From Ziziphus jujuba (lineage: Eukaryota > Streptophyta > Magnoliopsida > Rosales > Rhamnaceae), in NCBI RefSeq assembly GCF_031755915.1, contig NC_083385.1, positions 17,629,001 to 17,693,000 on the forward strand: a stretch of 64,000 bases of DNA, given 5' to 3'. Below the pieces are notes generated by a model that was not told where the DNA came from, did not search any database, and saw nothing but the letters and a program-made list of their open reading frames with translations. Each line of letters begins with the position of its first letter. Position 1 is the stretch's first letter. This document shows, piece after piece, positions 21,661 to 33,200 of the stretch. The position numbers and the translations under genes are program-made.

Positions 21661-21937
21661 TATATATATATATATATATAATATAATATAATATAATTTT
21701 ATACATTAACAGTTCATAACTTATACACTTTACTAATCGCGCCGATTTCTTGTTTGAAAATAATTGAATAAATTATATATCAATACTACCAATCATTTTG
21801 AAACTACGTGCCTTGGACAGCTCAGACAGAAAATGAAAGCAAAGAGACAGACATATATGACGCAAAAGTGTCGGTTCCACCATATGCCGCTCATGCTGGG
21901 AATGAAAAACCTCACTATGGCTTTTATTATACTAATT

Positions 21938-22161
21938 TATCTCCTTTTTAACCAAGTTTAATTACTAAAATCATATATTGAAGCCCAACTCTTCCTTTTA
22001 TTTCCTTTTATCTATACATCTATCTCCTCTTTACCAAAGTTGAAAAAATAAATTAACACCTTAAAGCCCAACCATTTTTTTTTAATGCATAGCTTTTATA
22101 TATGCTATATATACCTCCTCTTTAACAAAGTTTAATTAATAAAGTCACAACTTGAAGCCCA
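21938..22161. repeat. Three diverged tandem units
   Basis: Three units share the order CTCCTYTTTAAC or ACC, AAGTTTAATTA or a variant, and a TTGAAGCCCAA or TTAAAGCCCAA end. They start near 21938, 22023 and 22114. They carry no coding frame. Confidence 0.55.
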
Positions 22162-23588
22162 AGAGATCAAATACCATACCCCACTATAAATTAGAATCTT
22201 CTATTCTATTTCTTTTCTTTTTTTTTCCCTTTATTTTTGTCTAACTAATAGTATAATGTCACTTCGTTTTAGAAATTTTTTACATTTTGTTCGCTTTATT
22301 TATTTGGACTTTTTACTATAGTTTGTTAAATAAGATGATATATATTATAGTACTGATGCGACCGGAATGCATAAAAAATAAACAAACCAAGGAGTCTAAT
22401 CCTTATACAATATAACATATTGTATTCTCCTCTTTAAATTTAAATTTTTTTTTATTTTCCCAAATTAAGAAAAATAAATGCCGTGTACCATTAACACTCT
22501 TATCTATCTTTGTTCTTTCTTCGGGAGAAAAAAAAAAAGGACTTTCTTCTTAATTTATTTAATTTTTATTTTTTTTCCTTTTTTTTAAAAACTATTTTGT
22601 GAATTATTGTCCTCATTATATGATAATCATATAGAGAAAAGGTGTAATAATATAGTGCCACGTAGACGGCTTTCATGTGCTTTTAAGTCGTTCCCTTTTG
22701 TCTCTCTCTGTGTCGTTGTTGGCATTATTGATTTTCACATTTTGACATTTATCGTACTGTGGCCGCTGTGTTTTAATAATCTTATATTTGTCGTAGTCGG
22801 ACAAAATTGCCCTCACATGTATTATTAAAGGACATATATTCTTCCCCCTCTTGGTTTTTGCATGGCAGAGAGCCCACATCTCCATATCTTATGTGATTGG
22901 AAGAGAATTACTTAACCATATAAAAATAAACTTTAAAATTTTCATTAACAAAAAAAAAAAAAAAAAAACTATAAAATTGTACGCCACTTTGGCTGGTTGG
23001 CACTTGTTTTTGTAAATATAGTGATAAATTTGTTTTCTAAATATATATTTTATGTATATAAATTTGTGCAGATTAATTTTAATATATGACTATTAAGTCA
23101 TAATATATATATATGATAAAACATATTAAAGATTAAAAGCTCATTTAAGTAATTCAATTCAAATAAATAATAGTCGAGCATTCCAAACAAGCCACAAAAG
23201 CTCATTTAATTTGAACCTAGTTTTGAAACAGAAGATAATTAACTAAGGTAGTATTTGATTTAGTAGAATTGTAATGGAATTAGTTTCATATTAATTTTTC
23301 TAGTATAATACGTTTTGGTAGAGTTATAAGTTCAGCCCAAAAAAAAAAAAAGTACTACTAGTTATAAAATAAAAATAAAAATAAAAAATGATGAGAATTA
23401 GTTTCCAACCGCATTTAATGAAATCACAAAAAATTCCATCGATGATGATGGGAAAAGATGGAGCACATAGCAAAATTATATTTAAAAAAAAAAATTAACA
23501 AGAGGAAACGTTGATGATCATATGGGCAAATTTGCCAAATTAGCATGAGTATATGTTGTTTTTTGCAAACGTACGTAGTAGAATGGAC

Positions 23589-23590
<2 letters not shown>
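22162..23590. other. Upstream intergenic DNA of the GT47 gene
   Basis: No supported gene. It contains poly-A and poly-T runs and AT-rich tracts only. Confidence 0.5.

Positions 23591-23592
<2 letters not shown>

Positions 23593-23622
<30 letters not shown>
23593..23622. repeat. (GA)15 microsatellite in the GT47 promoter
   Basis: A pure GA run about 20 bp upstream of the TATA box. GAGA runs in this position are common in plant core promoters and bind BBR/BPC-type factors; binding here is inference. Confidence 0.85.
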
Positions 23623-23626
<4 letters not shown>

Positions 23627-23643
23627 AAAAAAAAAAAATGGCG

Positions 23644-23653
23644 TTATATAAAA
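23644..23653 (+). promoter_or_regulatory. TATA box of the GT47 gene
   Basis: TTATATAAAA followed after about 30 bp by a pyrimidine-rich leader (CTCTCTCTCACTCTCTC around 23803-23819), typical of plant 5' UTRs. This places transcription start near 23685 and makes the in-frame ATGs at 23545 and 23638 unlikely starts. Confidence 0.65.
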
Positions 23654-23913
23654 ATATCTCATTCAAGTTTTTGACCCCACTTTCACTTTGGACTTTCTTC
23701 CTCAATGAATTTCTCACCAACATTGCTGACTGCTTTCGTTTCCTCACTAAAACAAGAAAAATAACAAGAAAAGTCTTCTCTCTATCACCGACATTAAAGA
23801 CCCTCTCTCTCACTCTCTCAAAATCTCTCCGGCAATCTCTCCCAGTCTTTCTTTATTTTTTCTTTCTTCTCCTTTTTCTTGTCGTTTTCTTTTTTTCTTG
23901 TTTAATTTTCTCG

Positions 23914-25416
23914 ATGTTTCCAAGAAAACAAACACCTCCAATTCCATTAACGGAGAGAATCAACAACAACAGCAACAACAACAACAACATCAACAAACAC
24001 TACGATTCCTCCAAGAACAAAGAACCACACTTTTTCAATTTCCCTCTCAGCAATACCCATCTCAGGTACACTGCAATTCTCTCCCTCTTCCTCTTCGCTT
24101 GGTTTCTCGTCGTCCTCTTCTGGTTCCCACCCACCACCACTACCACCACCACCGACAATGTCGCAAACCAGTCTCTGCAAAACCCCCCAAAAAGCCAACA
24201 AAACCACCCCGAGAATCCACCGGCCCCCACCTGTTCAAAATCCTTCTTATTCTACGTGCACAATCTTCCGCCGGAATTCAACACCGGACTTCTCAAAGAT
24301 TGCCGGCACCTAAACATCTATACTGACATGTGTCCCCACGTGGCTAATTGCGGACTCGGTCAGCCTCTCTCCGACATGGATTCCGATTCTCCAACGAGCT
24401 GGTTCGCAACCCACCAGTTCATAGCCGAGATGATCTTCCACGCTCGAATGGAGAATCATCCTTGCCGGACACTGAACCCCCACATCGCCGACCTCTTCTA
24501 CGTCCCTTTCTACGCCGGACTTCACGCTTCGAGCAAATTCCGAGAATCGAATCTCACGGAGCGCGACGCTCTCGCCGTTGGTCTGGTCGATTACCTTCAG
24601 GATCAACAATGGTGGAAGAGGAGCCGAGGGAAGGACCATTTCATGGCGTTGGGGAGGACGGCTTGGGATTTCATGAGGACCGCTGACACACCCGATTTCG
24701 GAGCCAATTGCTTGCTCAACCTCCCGGCGGTGAAGAACATGACGGTGTTGACCGTCGAGAGACAGCCGTGGAAGGGTTCCAACCAGTACGGCGTGCCGTA
24801 CCCTTCGTATTTCCATCCGTCGTCGTTTCAGGAAGTGGTGACGTGGCAGAACAAGGTGAGGCGGTTGGAGCGGTCCCACCTTTTCTCATTCATCGGGGCT
24901 CCTAGAAAGGGTTTGGAGAAGGCGGCGATCAGAGACGAGATGATGAAGCAGTGCGCCGGGTCGACCCGGTGCGAGCTCTTGCAATGCGGGTTCGACGGCG
25001 GAGGAAGAAACAAATGCCACGAGCCCGGTGAGGTTCTGGGAGTGATGAGCCGGTCGGAATTCTGTCTCCAAGCTCCCGGAGACTCTTTCACACGCCGGTC
25101 AACGTTTGACTCGGTGCTCGCAGGGTGTATTCCGGTGTTCTTTTCGCCGCACACGGCTTATACTCAGTACGCATGGTTCTTCCCCGAGGACGCGACGACG
25201 TACTCAGTGTTCATAGACGAGAAAAGCGAAGCCAGCAAGAGGATCGAAGAGGAGCTTTTGAAGATCCCGAGAAAAACGGTCCAGAAAATGAGGGAAAATG
25301 TGATCGGTTTGATCCCCAGGATGACGTATGCGCATCCAAACGCGACGGACATTGGGTTCGACGACGCCGTCGACGTTGCTCTTACAGCTCTAGCCCAGCA
25401 CGTGCGGACTCAGTGA
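23914..25416 (+). CDS. GT47 exostosin-family xyloglucan galactosyltransferase-like protein
   Basis: An intronless frame of 500 residues. A Ser/Asn-rich cytosolic tail is followed by one membrane anchor (about 52-71) and a Thr/Pro-rich stem, then the exostosin domain (about 108-460). This is a Golgi type II glycosyltransferase layout. Family landmarks include FLFYVHNLPPEFN, DMCPHVANCGLG, FATHQFIAEMIFHARM, DLFYVPFYAGL, GKDHFMALGRTAWDF, FSFIGAPRKG, FCLQAPGDSFTRRSTFDS and GCIPVFF. These fit the MUR3/XLT2 branch, whose members add galactose to xyloglucan side chains in hemicellulose synthesis. Length is close to the roughly 500-550 of that branch. Which acceptor position it modifies cannot be told. 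The longer upstream frame is open but overlaps the TATA box, so the start at 23914 is preferred. Confidence 0.9.
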   Translation: MFPRKQTPPIPLTERINNNSNNNNNINKHYDSSKNKEPHFFNFPLSNTHLRYTAILSLFLFAWFLVVLFWFPPTTTTTTTDNVANQSLQNPPKSQQNHPENPPAPTCSKSFLFYVHNLPPEFNTGLLKDCRHLNIYTDMCPHVANCGLGQPLSDMDSDSPTSWFATHQFIAEMIFHARMENHPCRTLNPHIADLFYVPFYAGLHASSKFRESNLTERDALAVGLVDYLQDQQWWKRSRGKDHFMALGRTAWDFMRTADTPDFGANCLLNLPAVKNMTVLTVERQPWKGSNQYGVPYPSYFHPSSFQEVVTWQNKVRRLERSHLFSFIGAPRKGLEKAAIRDEMMKQCAGSTRCELLQCGFDGGGRNKCHEPGEVLGVMSRSEFCLQAPGDSFTRRSTFDSVLAGCIPVFFSPHTAYTQYAWFFPEDATTYSVFIDEKSEASKRIEEELLKIPRKTVQKMRENVIGLIPRMTYAHPNATDIGFDDAVDVALTALAQHVRTQ

Positions 25417-27099
25417 TCATCCTATGTTCCATTTCCAATAATTTTTTTTTTTTTGGGCACATTTTTTCACTGCCGACAACTCGTTTGATAGCTTTTTTTT
25501 TTTTTTCTTTTTATAATGTGAAGAATAATAATAGTTGTTTACAAATATAGTTCATCAAGTTATTGGATTTATGAAACTTGCCCATCAGAATATGGTATGG
25601 TAAAGAGATTTTTGAATAGTTTATAGAATAGGTAATTTGTTTTTTTACAAAAAAAAAAAAAAAAAAAAAGTTATTGGATTTATGAAACTTGCGTGTATCG
25701 TTTATTCAATCAATTTGGAAAACAACAGGGCTTCGTAAAAACAAAAATTTTAAAAAAGTCAATGGGAAAAGCAAGTTTTCTGTATTATTTTTGTGTTTTT
25801 CTTATATTTCCAAATGGCATGCTGTCAATGAAAACAGGTGTACACGGGCCAAAGGTGGAAACTGCTTTGCATGTCACCCGCCATTTTCTTTTTGCTACGA
25901 AAAAAAAAAAAAAAAAAAGAGAAAACAAAAAACCAAAAAACAAATAAAAGAAAAGAAAAGAAAATGGGCGCCACCAAATGGTGACAGATGCTAAACATTC
26001 ACATATTTTTATTTTTGCACACACCCACCTCCGACAAGTAGCAACATGCTCCTGCAAGGTAGCCGTCCTTGAGGGCTAATAATACTATTATAAAAAAATA
26101 AAAATATATAATAATAATCCTAAACCACAATAACTCTTTAATTTTACTTATATATATATATTAATTAATTTCAACTGAAAAATGTTAAAGGGGATGCAAC
26201 TCCCACGCAGGATGGAAGACATTTAATACTACTTGTTACTTTTTTAACATAATTTTAGAGAATTTAAATTTAAAATTATTTAAAAAAGTAATTATTCATT
26301 AATTATATCTTTTAAAAATGCTATTTGTCATAATTATTTAATATATTAAATATTTTGAAATAAAAAATCTATAGGAAAAAGTAAATCCTTCGGTTGTTTA
26401 AAACCAATTAAATTGTCGTAGCAATTCATCAAAAAAAATTTAATTGTGATAGCAAGTAGAATTTAAATTCACTATAAATAAATTTTTTGTAGAAGGTAGG
26501 ATAAGAATAGATGTACATAAAGAGGGGCTGGTGGGCGTTTTAATAGTAACAGCCAGTTAAAATGTAGAATTCTTCACCCATGTTTGCTCGTATTGTACGT
26601 CTGAACTGACCACAAGGCACGCATTTCAAGAGACATGACATTCACACATAACTCTTATCCTGATTAACAAAATTATATGTCTACATTTATGAATTTAGTA
26701 ATTTTAATTTTATCCTGGCCCAGAAGACTCCTAACATAAGATGACAACATGCATATATTGGATTGGATATTGTATTAAAATCATTTCAAAAAAATTTATT
26801 CATGTTCTTACCCAAAAACATTTAAGCAATTACAGAATTTATAAAGGAATTATGGCATTGGCAGTGAAAAAGCTTTGCCTGATTAATTAGCACCACCACA
26901 AAAGTCATGGATCCACTTACAAATAAAGCGTGCAGTTTCCAGTCACAAGAATCCTAACAACTCCTAGTAAAACACAAACTCAAATAACACTAATTTGATG
27001 TCCCTTGGAGAAAAGCTTTTTTTGCCACTGTTGTTTCATCACACAATGATGCCAAATTCAAATCCCCATTATCCCAGAATTATAAATAAATAAATAAAA

Positions 27100-27276
27100 T
27101 TAGAAATAACATAACTTATTACAATAATAAAGATGAGAAAAAAAACATAACTTATTACAATAATAAAGATGAGAAAAAAACTAACCATCAAATCACAACC
27201 AACATTCAAGTAAATAATAGATGAGAAAAAAACTAACCATCAAATCACAACCAACATTCAAAGTAAATAATAGATG
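27100..27276. repeat. Two staggered tandem duplications
   Basis: A unit containing ATAACTTATTACAATAATAA occurs twice (about 27108-27180, period 39). The next unit, containing ACTAACCATCAAATCACAAC, occurs twice with a period of about 57 (27180-27276). GATGAGAAAAAAA is shared at the junctions. Confidence 0.85.
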
Positions 27277-27318
27277 AGTTCAAAGTGAAAAAACACTAAA
27301 AGGTTTTCATATACACAA

Positions 27319-27322
<4 letters not shown>

Positions 27323-27351
<29 letters not shown>
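27323..27351. repeat. (CT)n microsatellite
   Basis: A pure CT run of about 29 bp in the probable 3' flank of the ARM/TPR gene. Confidence 0.9.
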
Positions 27352-27355
<4 letters not shown>

Positions 27356-27667
27356 CACTCCAAAGACTTCATGACCTCCCCTACACTCTATTTGTTCTTA
27401 CAACAAAAAAAAATTCTTCATCCTTTTTTCTACAGTTGAATGTTAACACCGAAAATCGGAGAAAACTTTTAAAAAATAAAAAAAGAAGAAAAATATATAA
27501 AACAAGTTTCCATTTTAGACACAAGATCAGAACATCTTTCTTTTCTTTTAAACGACAGAGAATGGCGAACCATTGAGACACCATTTGTGCTGGACATCTT
27601 CATTCATTCGTTTCCACACCTGCTGTGGCATATACTCAGATATGAAAGGCGGACCTTCGATCCGATT

Positions 27668-30600
27668 TTATGTATCTTCTTCCACAAGCTGCACATTGTA
27701 TCCACGCTTTAGGTCTGTATCAAATAAACACATCCAACTTAATGTTTAGACAATAAAGCATTCAAACAGGCCTTTTATTATACGACGACCATTGGATACA
27801 TCCAACATGTTACCATGCACATGAAAAGTACGAAGTTTTCAAGACAGATATGTTAATAAGCATTAAGCATAAATAAGGAAGTGTTATCCAGATGCAACAA
27901 ATGCAAGACAATGGCTTACCAAAAATATGAACAAAAATGAATTCCTAAACAGGACATTACACAGGAAAAAAAAATGTTGGAAGTTTGCTCAATTTAGACA
28001 ATAAGCCAACCAGATTGCACAAAAGGAAAATGTCAAAAAGAAAAAAACAAAGAAGTATTGGAGTGTCAATAATGAAATTAATTGCAATCAACACAAATTT
28101 GGTGGATATTTATCGGGCTGCTAAGCATTTCTAAAGTGAACTATAGTAAGGGAATTTTAGCATACATGGTTCTTCAATTTGCAATGGAAAAGGAAAAGAA
28201 TAACAATAACCACCAGCAAAATCAGAATCGTGAGAATTTTCATTCTGACGACCTCATGTTTCTGATCGTAACTGTTCTTGTTACCTATAGGTTACTGTGC
28301 TATAGATACCAGTACATTGTATTGTGTAGCAAAATATATAAGAAAACCAGTCTTCACGAGTTACTACCACAATAGTTTTTCATGTCTATACTTTGCAAAA
28401 TTTTAGCGAGTTAGACAAGGAATGATATATTACTGCATCACAGAAAAATACAAAAGTAAGAAAGCTATCATAATGTCTTATGTTTACAGACAATCAAAAA
28501 ACTTTTAGGTATGTCTGGATTAATGTTCACAATTTTGCGTTTTAACTGAAAAGTGGTCAACTACAAACATGGTTGATGCACACAAATTGGATAACGATCA
28601 TACAAAATTAGATGGACAAATGTTTATGATGCTTTGATCATAGTGGTGGTGCAGAAAAATTTGGGATGAGATTCTCCTCCCTAAAGCATTCTTAAAGCAA
28701 TAACGCCTATACAAGAGCTAAGTTGAAGAGGAAGCAAGTCCTACAGTAATTCTACACACAAACAAAATACCAAGCACACTAATTGCACTAAAATATGGTA
28801 AGTACTGAATTGTTAGTAGTACCTTTCATCAATGGCTTCTCGTATTTATCTTTCCTTTCATCTTCATTCTTCCACTCACTATCATCATCGTCGTCGTCAT
28901 CATCATCATCACCCATTTCATCCCTTCCATCATTTCCTATATCACTTTCACTTGCCGTCTCCCATTCAGAATCATCAGCTTCTTGGCCATAGATGTCACC
29001 AGCATCACCCTCACAGTGGACACCACCATGTTTGATAGCAGCCTCTCTAAATAACCAAGCTGCACGCATTTGCTTCTTCACTAATCTCTCAGCATAGTCA
29101 GGAACTTTATTTTGCCTCAAGGACAAATCAGGATCATTTGACTGAGAGCACTCATTTATGAAAAGAATGGCGTCTAACAAGCTCTCCTTTGCTAACCCCA
29201 GCATATCATAAGCCTGAGCTCTTCTCCAAAGGCTTTTGGCATGACGGTTAAGTGGGTTGTGAAGACAAAGAGCACGTGTAGCATCACTTATGGCAGCCAA
29301 AGGTTGTTGCAAAAGGAGATGGCACTGTGCACGGTTACTGTACAGAACAACTCTCTCCTTTTTGGATCTCACTGGACACAATGCCAATGCTTCTGAGTAC
29401 TTTGATGCAGCTCCAGCTATATTTCCTGCAGAGAACAAGGAATTTCCTTCAAGCTTGACCACCAATGCAGCTGCCTGTTTTATATGGAGGTCCTCTTTTG
29501 GCATATTTTTTTCCCACTTCAATCTCTGCCTGGAACTTACTAGTTCCTCAATCAATTCTTTTGTACGGTTGCTAGTAGAGTTACGACCTGTTCCTTGTAA
29601 TTGAATGCATTCCTGAAGAACATTTACAATAGAATCCCCAAGCTTCTTGTGATCACCAAGAGTTGTAATCTCAGCAAGGTCTACAAGTGCAGGTACTGCC
29701 TTATCAATCACCTATACAAGTGGTGTTGCTAGCATCAGGTAAGCTATTGAAATTTGTGTATATAAATTTAAAGTGTCAAATTGGTTGTAAAGAACTTGTT
29801 TAGTAAATTATTTAAAATCATCCAAAAGTAATTAGAGCATCGTTTTACATTCCACCTTCAATCTTCTAGCATGGGTGAAATTTTAAAATTATCAGACCGT
29901 AAGATTCACAATAAAAATGTTAATCCAAAATAGAGCTAAAAAAAAAAAAAGTCAGCTCAAAAAGGTTATTGAACATATAAATTATAGTATTCAAAACATT
30001 CACAATGCAAAAAAGACAAATACATATTGAATTGATGTTTCAAAAATAAGATCTAGAAAGCCCCAAAAAACTCATGCAGAGTGGTTTATTGATGAATAAA
30101 CCATTGTAAACACCACTTACTTATTGCTCAAAAGAGTAAATAGTGAAAGAGTTATGATAGTTTGAAAAATAGGCTTTGCCAATTATCAAAAAGAGTGTGC
30201 AGGAGGTAGTTATATGCACTAAAACTAAATCAGATTAGATTATTTCTTCACAAAGACAAGGGCAAACTATTTCCGAACTTAGAAGAAAAGAGACTAAATT
30301 TGGAGCTTGACTACAGTTATTGATGCATATGTTCCAGTTTTATCTTTTGACAGCCTTTTTGAAGATTGCCAATTTATAACTGAAACTAAACACCATGTAT
30401 TGCTACGATCGTTCCAGAACAGACAACAAAGACAAAATCATTACATGATCTTTCCAAAATCAGAAACAAGCATAATGAATATGATACTCTGCATGTGCAC
30501 AATCTTCCATGTATTTTTAGATAAGCTAATCCGCCATTACTTATTGATTTGCATATTGTAAAGGAGATAAAAAGAGAGAAAAAAAAAAAAAAAAAAAAGA

Positions 30601-31585
30601 GAGAAGGAAAAATTACCTTGTGACATGTACTTGGATCTTGAAGCAACCAGAGAAGACAATCAATAGCCATATATTGCCAATCATCCGATGACCGAGCAAT
30701 GTTACATAAAGATTCAATAATACCAGGGCAGCTAGCAACAGGTCCTCTACCAAGTTTATGATGACAAATTGTTCTTAATAAACCAATTCCAGCTGGTGAG
30801 TTCTCATTAACAAGCCCACCCCACATGCCAGGTAATTTTATCAAGAATTCAGGCTTGCAAATAGTCGGAAGAAACTCTGGTTTAAAAGCAAAGCAATTGA
30901 TGAGCTGCAGGGACCAGCACTGCAACTGACTCGCCCACTCCTCAGCCTTCCTGGACTCCATCTCAACACCACCCATGCCTCGTGTAAGAAGATCGCAGTG
31001 ATAGCTTAGCCTTCTATCAACATACTGATAAAAATGTGAGTAAACTATCTCCAGTGAACTCATTGCCAGTTGAATAGAAAGCTCAAGAATTTCACCATGA
31101 CTAGCTACAGCAGAGAAAGTATTGGCATATGTTGCCAAGTGGCCCAAAGCTCGAACGGCCACTCGCTGCTCAACCCAAGTTAACTTCCCTCTCAAAAGTT
31201 CAACCAAGGGAGGGATTACCCCTGCATGCACAGCACTTTCTGCAAATTCTTCCATGTTCATCGTGTAGGATCCAATAATATGAGCTGCATAATAAGGAAT
31301 GTATATATTTTGGTCATGAGAAAGCCAGCGAAGGTTCTTTAGACCCTTCCATATTAGTGCAGCCATGCATTCAAAAATCCCCAACTCAATGAACTCAGGA
31401 TCATTTGGATGTGCCATGGCAGTGTTCCAAAGGCCACTGATAGGGAGAACCTGACCATCATCATCCTGCGCAGGAAGTTCTCGAAAGAATTTCAGAATGC
31501 TTGCTCTACGTTTGCTTGGATTCCCTTCCTTCATGACACAAAAGAAACATCCTGGGTATGGACAATCAGCTGATACTTTATCCAT
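27668..31585 (-). CDS. ARM-repeat/TPR protein, three coding exons
   Basis: Exons are 31585-30617, 29711-28823 and 27714-27668. Donors are CAAG|GTAATT and GAAAG|GTACT, acceptors are TATAG|GTG and TACAG|ACC. The lengths 969, 889 and 47 sum to 635 codons including the stop, which supports the model. Exon 1 opens MDKVSADCPYPGCFFCVMKE with a Cys cluster, then armadillo-like helices (GVIPPLVELLRG, VAVRALGHLATYA). Exon 2 carries TPR-type helices (AAALVVKLEGNSLFSAGNIA, VVLYSNRAQCHLLL, NRHAKSLWRRAQAYDMLGL) and an acidic tail with an Asp run. The last exon adds a short tail ending NVQLVEEDT. This is a conserved plant family without an agreed role; scaffolding or chaperone partnership is inference from the repeats. 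Confidence 0.88.
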
Positions 31586-33200
31586 CTTCGGATACTTAAT
31601 GCTAGATATTCATAGAGCACCAATCCAACTCTTCCCTGGCTGGTGAATCCGGTATGTACTTCAATACTGCAAATGGGTTATTGACTTAGCATCTAGCATA
31701 ATCTAAAATTCAGAATTATATACACTATTTGAGAATAGCTAAAGTATAATTTATTTTACAAACTTTATTCTTCATGAACAACATGCCTACCACTAATTTC
31801 CAAGCATTTAAATGCCGATTTCCAAATCCAAAAATAATTTTACTCAATCAGCAGAACTGTATTGTGTCGTATTCTATTTCTATCATTTATGCACACAAAT
31901 GCAAAGGCAAATTTCTACAACCAAGACAACACCCACACATATTTAAAGCCTGGAGACATTAAATATTTTCTAATCTTTCAATTTGTCAAGATTCAGAATG
32001 AAAACACGATATGCTTTAGCTTATAGGTTTCACTACTTAAATTCCTATTCAACATATTTTATCCATACTCCTACAGGTCAAAGGCTGCAAAAACAAACTT
32101 CCATTTTCCTATGGTATCTCTAGAAAATTTACCTTGGTACATAAAACATTCTTGCATTAAAAAAAAAAAATATATATATATATATATATACATGTATATA
32201 TGTATATTAGGCCACAAGTGAACAGAAAATTTTCTCAAATAGAATCCCACCTTCAGTTCACTGATTAAAACTAAAAAAAAAAAAAAAAAAGGGCGAGGAA
32301 GAAGAAAAAGCTTTAGAGAGAAGTGAGTATTATATATAAACTAAATCTTAGCATAGACCATGCATGAACTGTTAAATTTTACATATACCCAATCACTCGA
32401 AATCTCTCAAGCAAAAAGACAAACAAGCAATAAAAACAAAATTTCAACAGCAACTGAAACAAATTAAGAACATTTTCAGCAGCTTTAATCGAAATAGTGA
32501 GAAAAAAATGCCACTAAATATTATATTTACGAGATTAAACAGAAAAGAAAAGATTTTTTTTTTTCTGACAGATACACAAATTACCCAATGAAACAGATCT
32601 AAAGTAGAGAACTTTACTAAATCATAAGTACCCAATGAAATAGTCCAGCAAAAAAAATAAATAAATAAATAAAAGTACCAAATGAAATAGATTTAATTAA
32701 TAGATCAAAATTTTTAATTAAAAAAAAATAAAAGAAAAAAAAGGAAAAATATGAGATTTTTATCTTTTTAAGCTCTTAATAAAAGATCCCAACCTAGGAT
32801 GACCTAATAATACTACTCCTAGAGAGAAGAGTCAGCTACAATGAACCTTATAGACTCTGATTTTCAAAAACATTGAAAAATAAAATAAAATATAAAAAAC
32901 AAGAAAAACCCACAAAAAAAAAAAGAAGAAAATGAAATGCAAAAATATAAAACTGTATAAAAATGGAGGTTGAGAGAGTAAACCTTGGAAGCCAAAAGAT
33001 GAAAGCTTTGTGGTGTTTTGGCAAAAGAAGATTATTATTTTGGCTTCTTCTTTTTTTTATTTTATTTTATTTTCTATCAGCTTCTGCTTCCGTTTGTTGC
33101 CGAACTGGAGCGGCAAAAGGAGAGCATCTGAGTGAAAACGAGAGAGAGAATGAAGACGACGACGTTTTTATCGGAGAGTTTTGATTCTGACAGCCAGAGA
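31586..33200 (-). promoter_or_regulatory. 5' UTR, 5' UTR intron and promoter region of the ARM/TPR gene
   Basis: An acceptor TTTGCAG|TATTG at 31666 and a donor-like AAG|GTTTAC near 32978 suggest a 5' UTR intron of about 1.3 kb between a distal leader exon and the coding start. The interval holds (TA)n near 32171-32190 and A-rich runs. Small frames on the plus strand (around 32963-33184) are not supported as genes. Confidence 0.45.

Larger units (their letters stand above)
25417..27667. other. Intergenic DNA between the GT47 and ARM/TPR genes
   Basis: Convergent 3' regions. T-rich tracts right after the GT47 stop fit a 3' UTR. The region holds tandem duplications at 27100-27276 and a (CT)n run at 27323-27351, and no other gene. 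Confidence 0.5.

Noticed and set aside
23545..23913. In-frame upstream ATGs extending the GT47 protein by up to 123 residues
   Set aside because: The extension covers the GA microsatellite, the TATA box and a CT-rich leader. Its peptide is low-complexity, and 500 residues already matches the family.
24310..24879. 189-residue antisense frame within the GT47 gene
   Set aside because: Shadow of a well-supported coding strand with G+C-rich codons.
32963..33184. 73-residue plus-strand frame upstream of the ARM/TPR gene
   Set aside because: It overlaps the probable leader exon of the minus-strand gene and reads a T-rich stretch as a hydrophobic segment. No further support.
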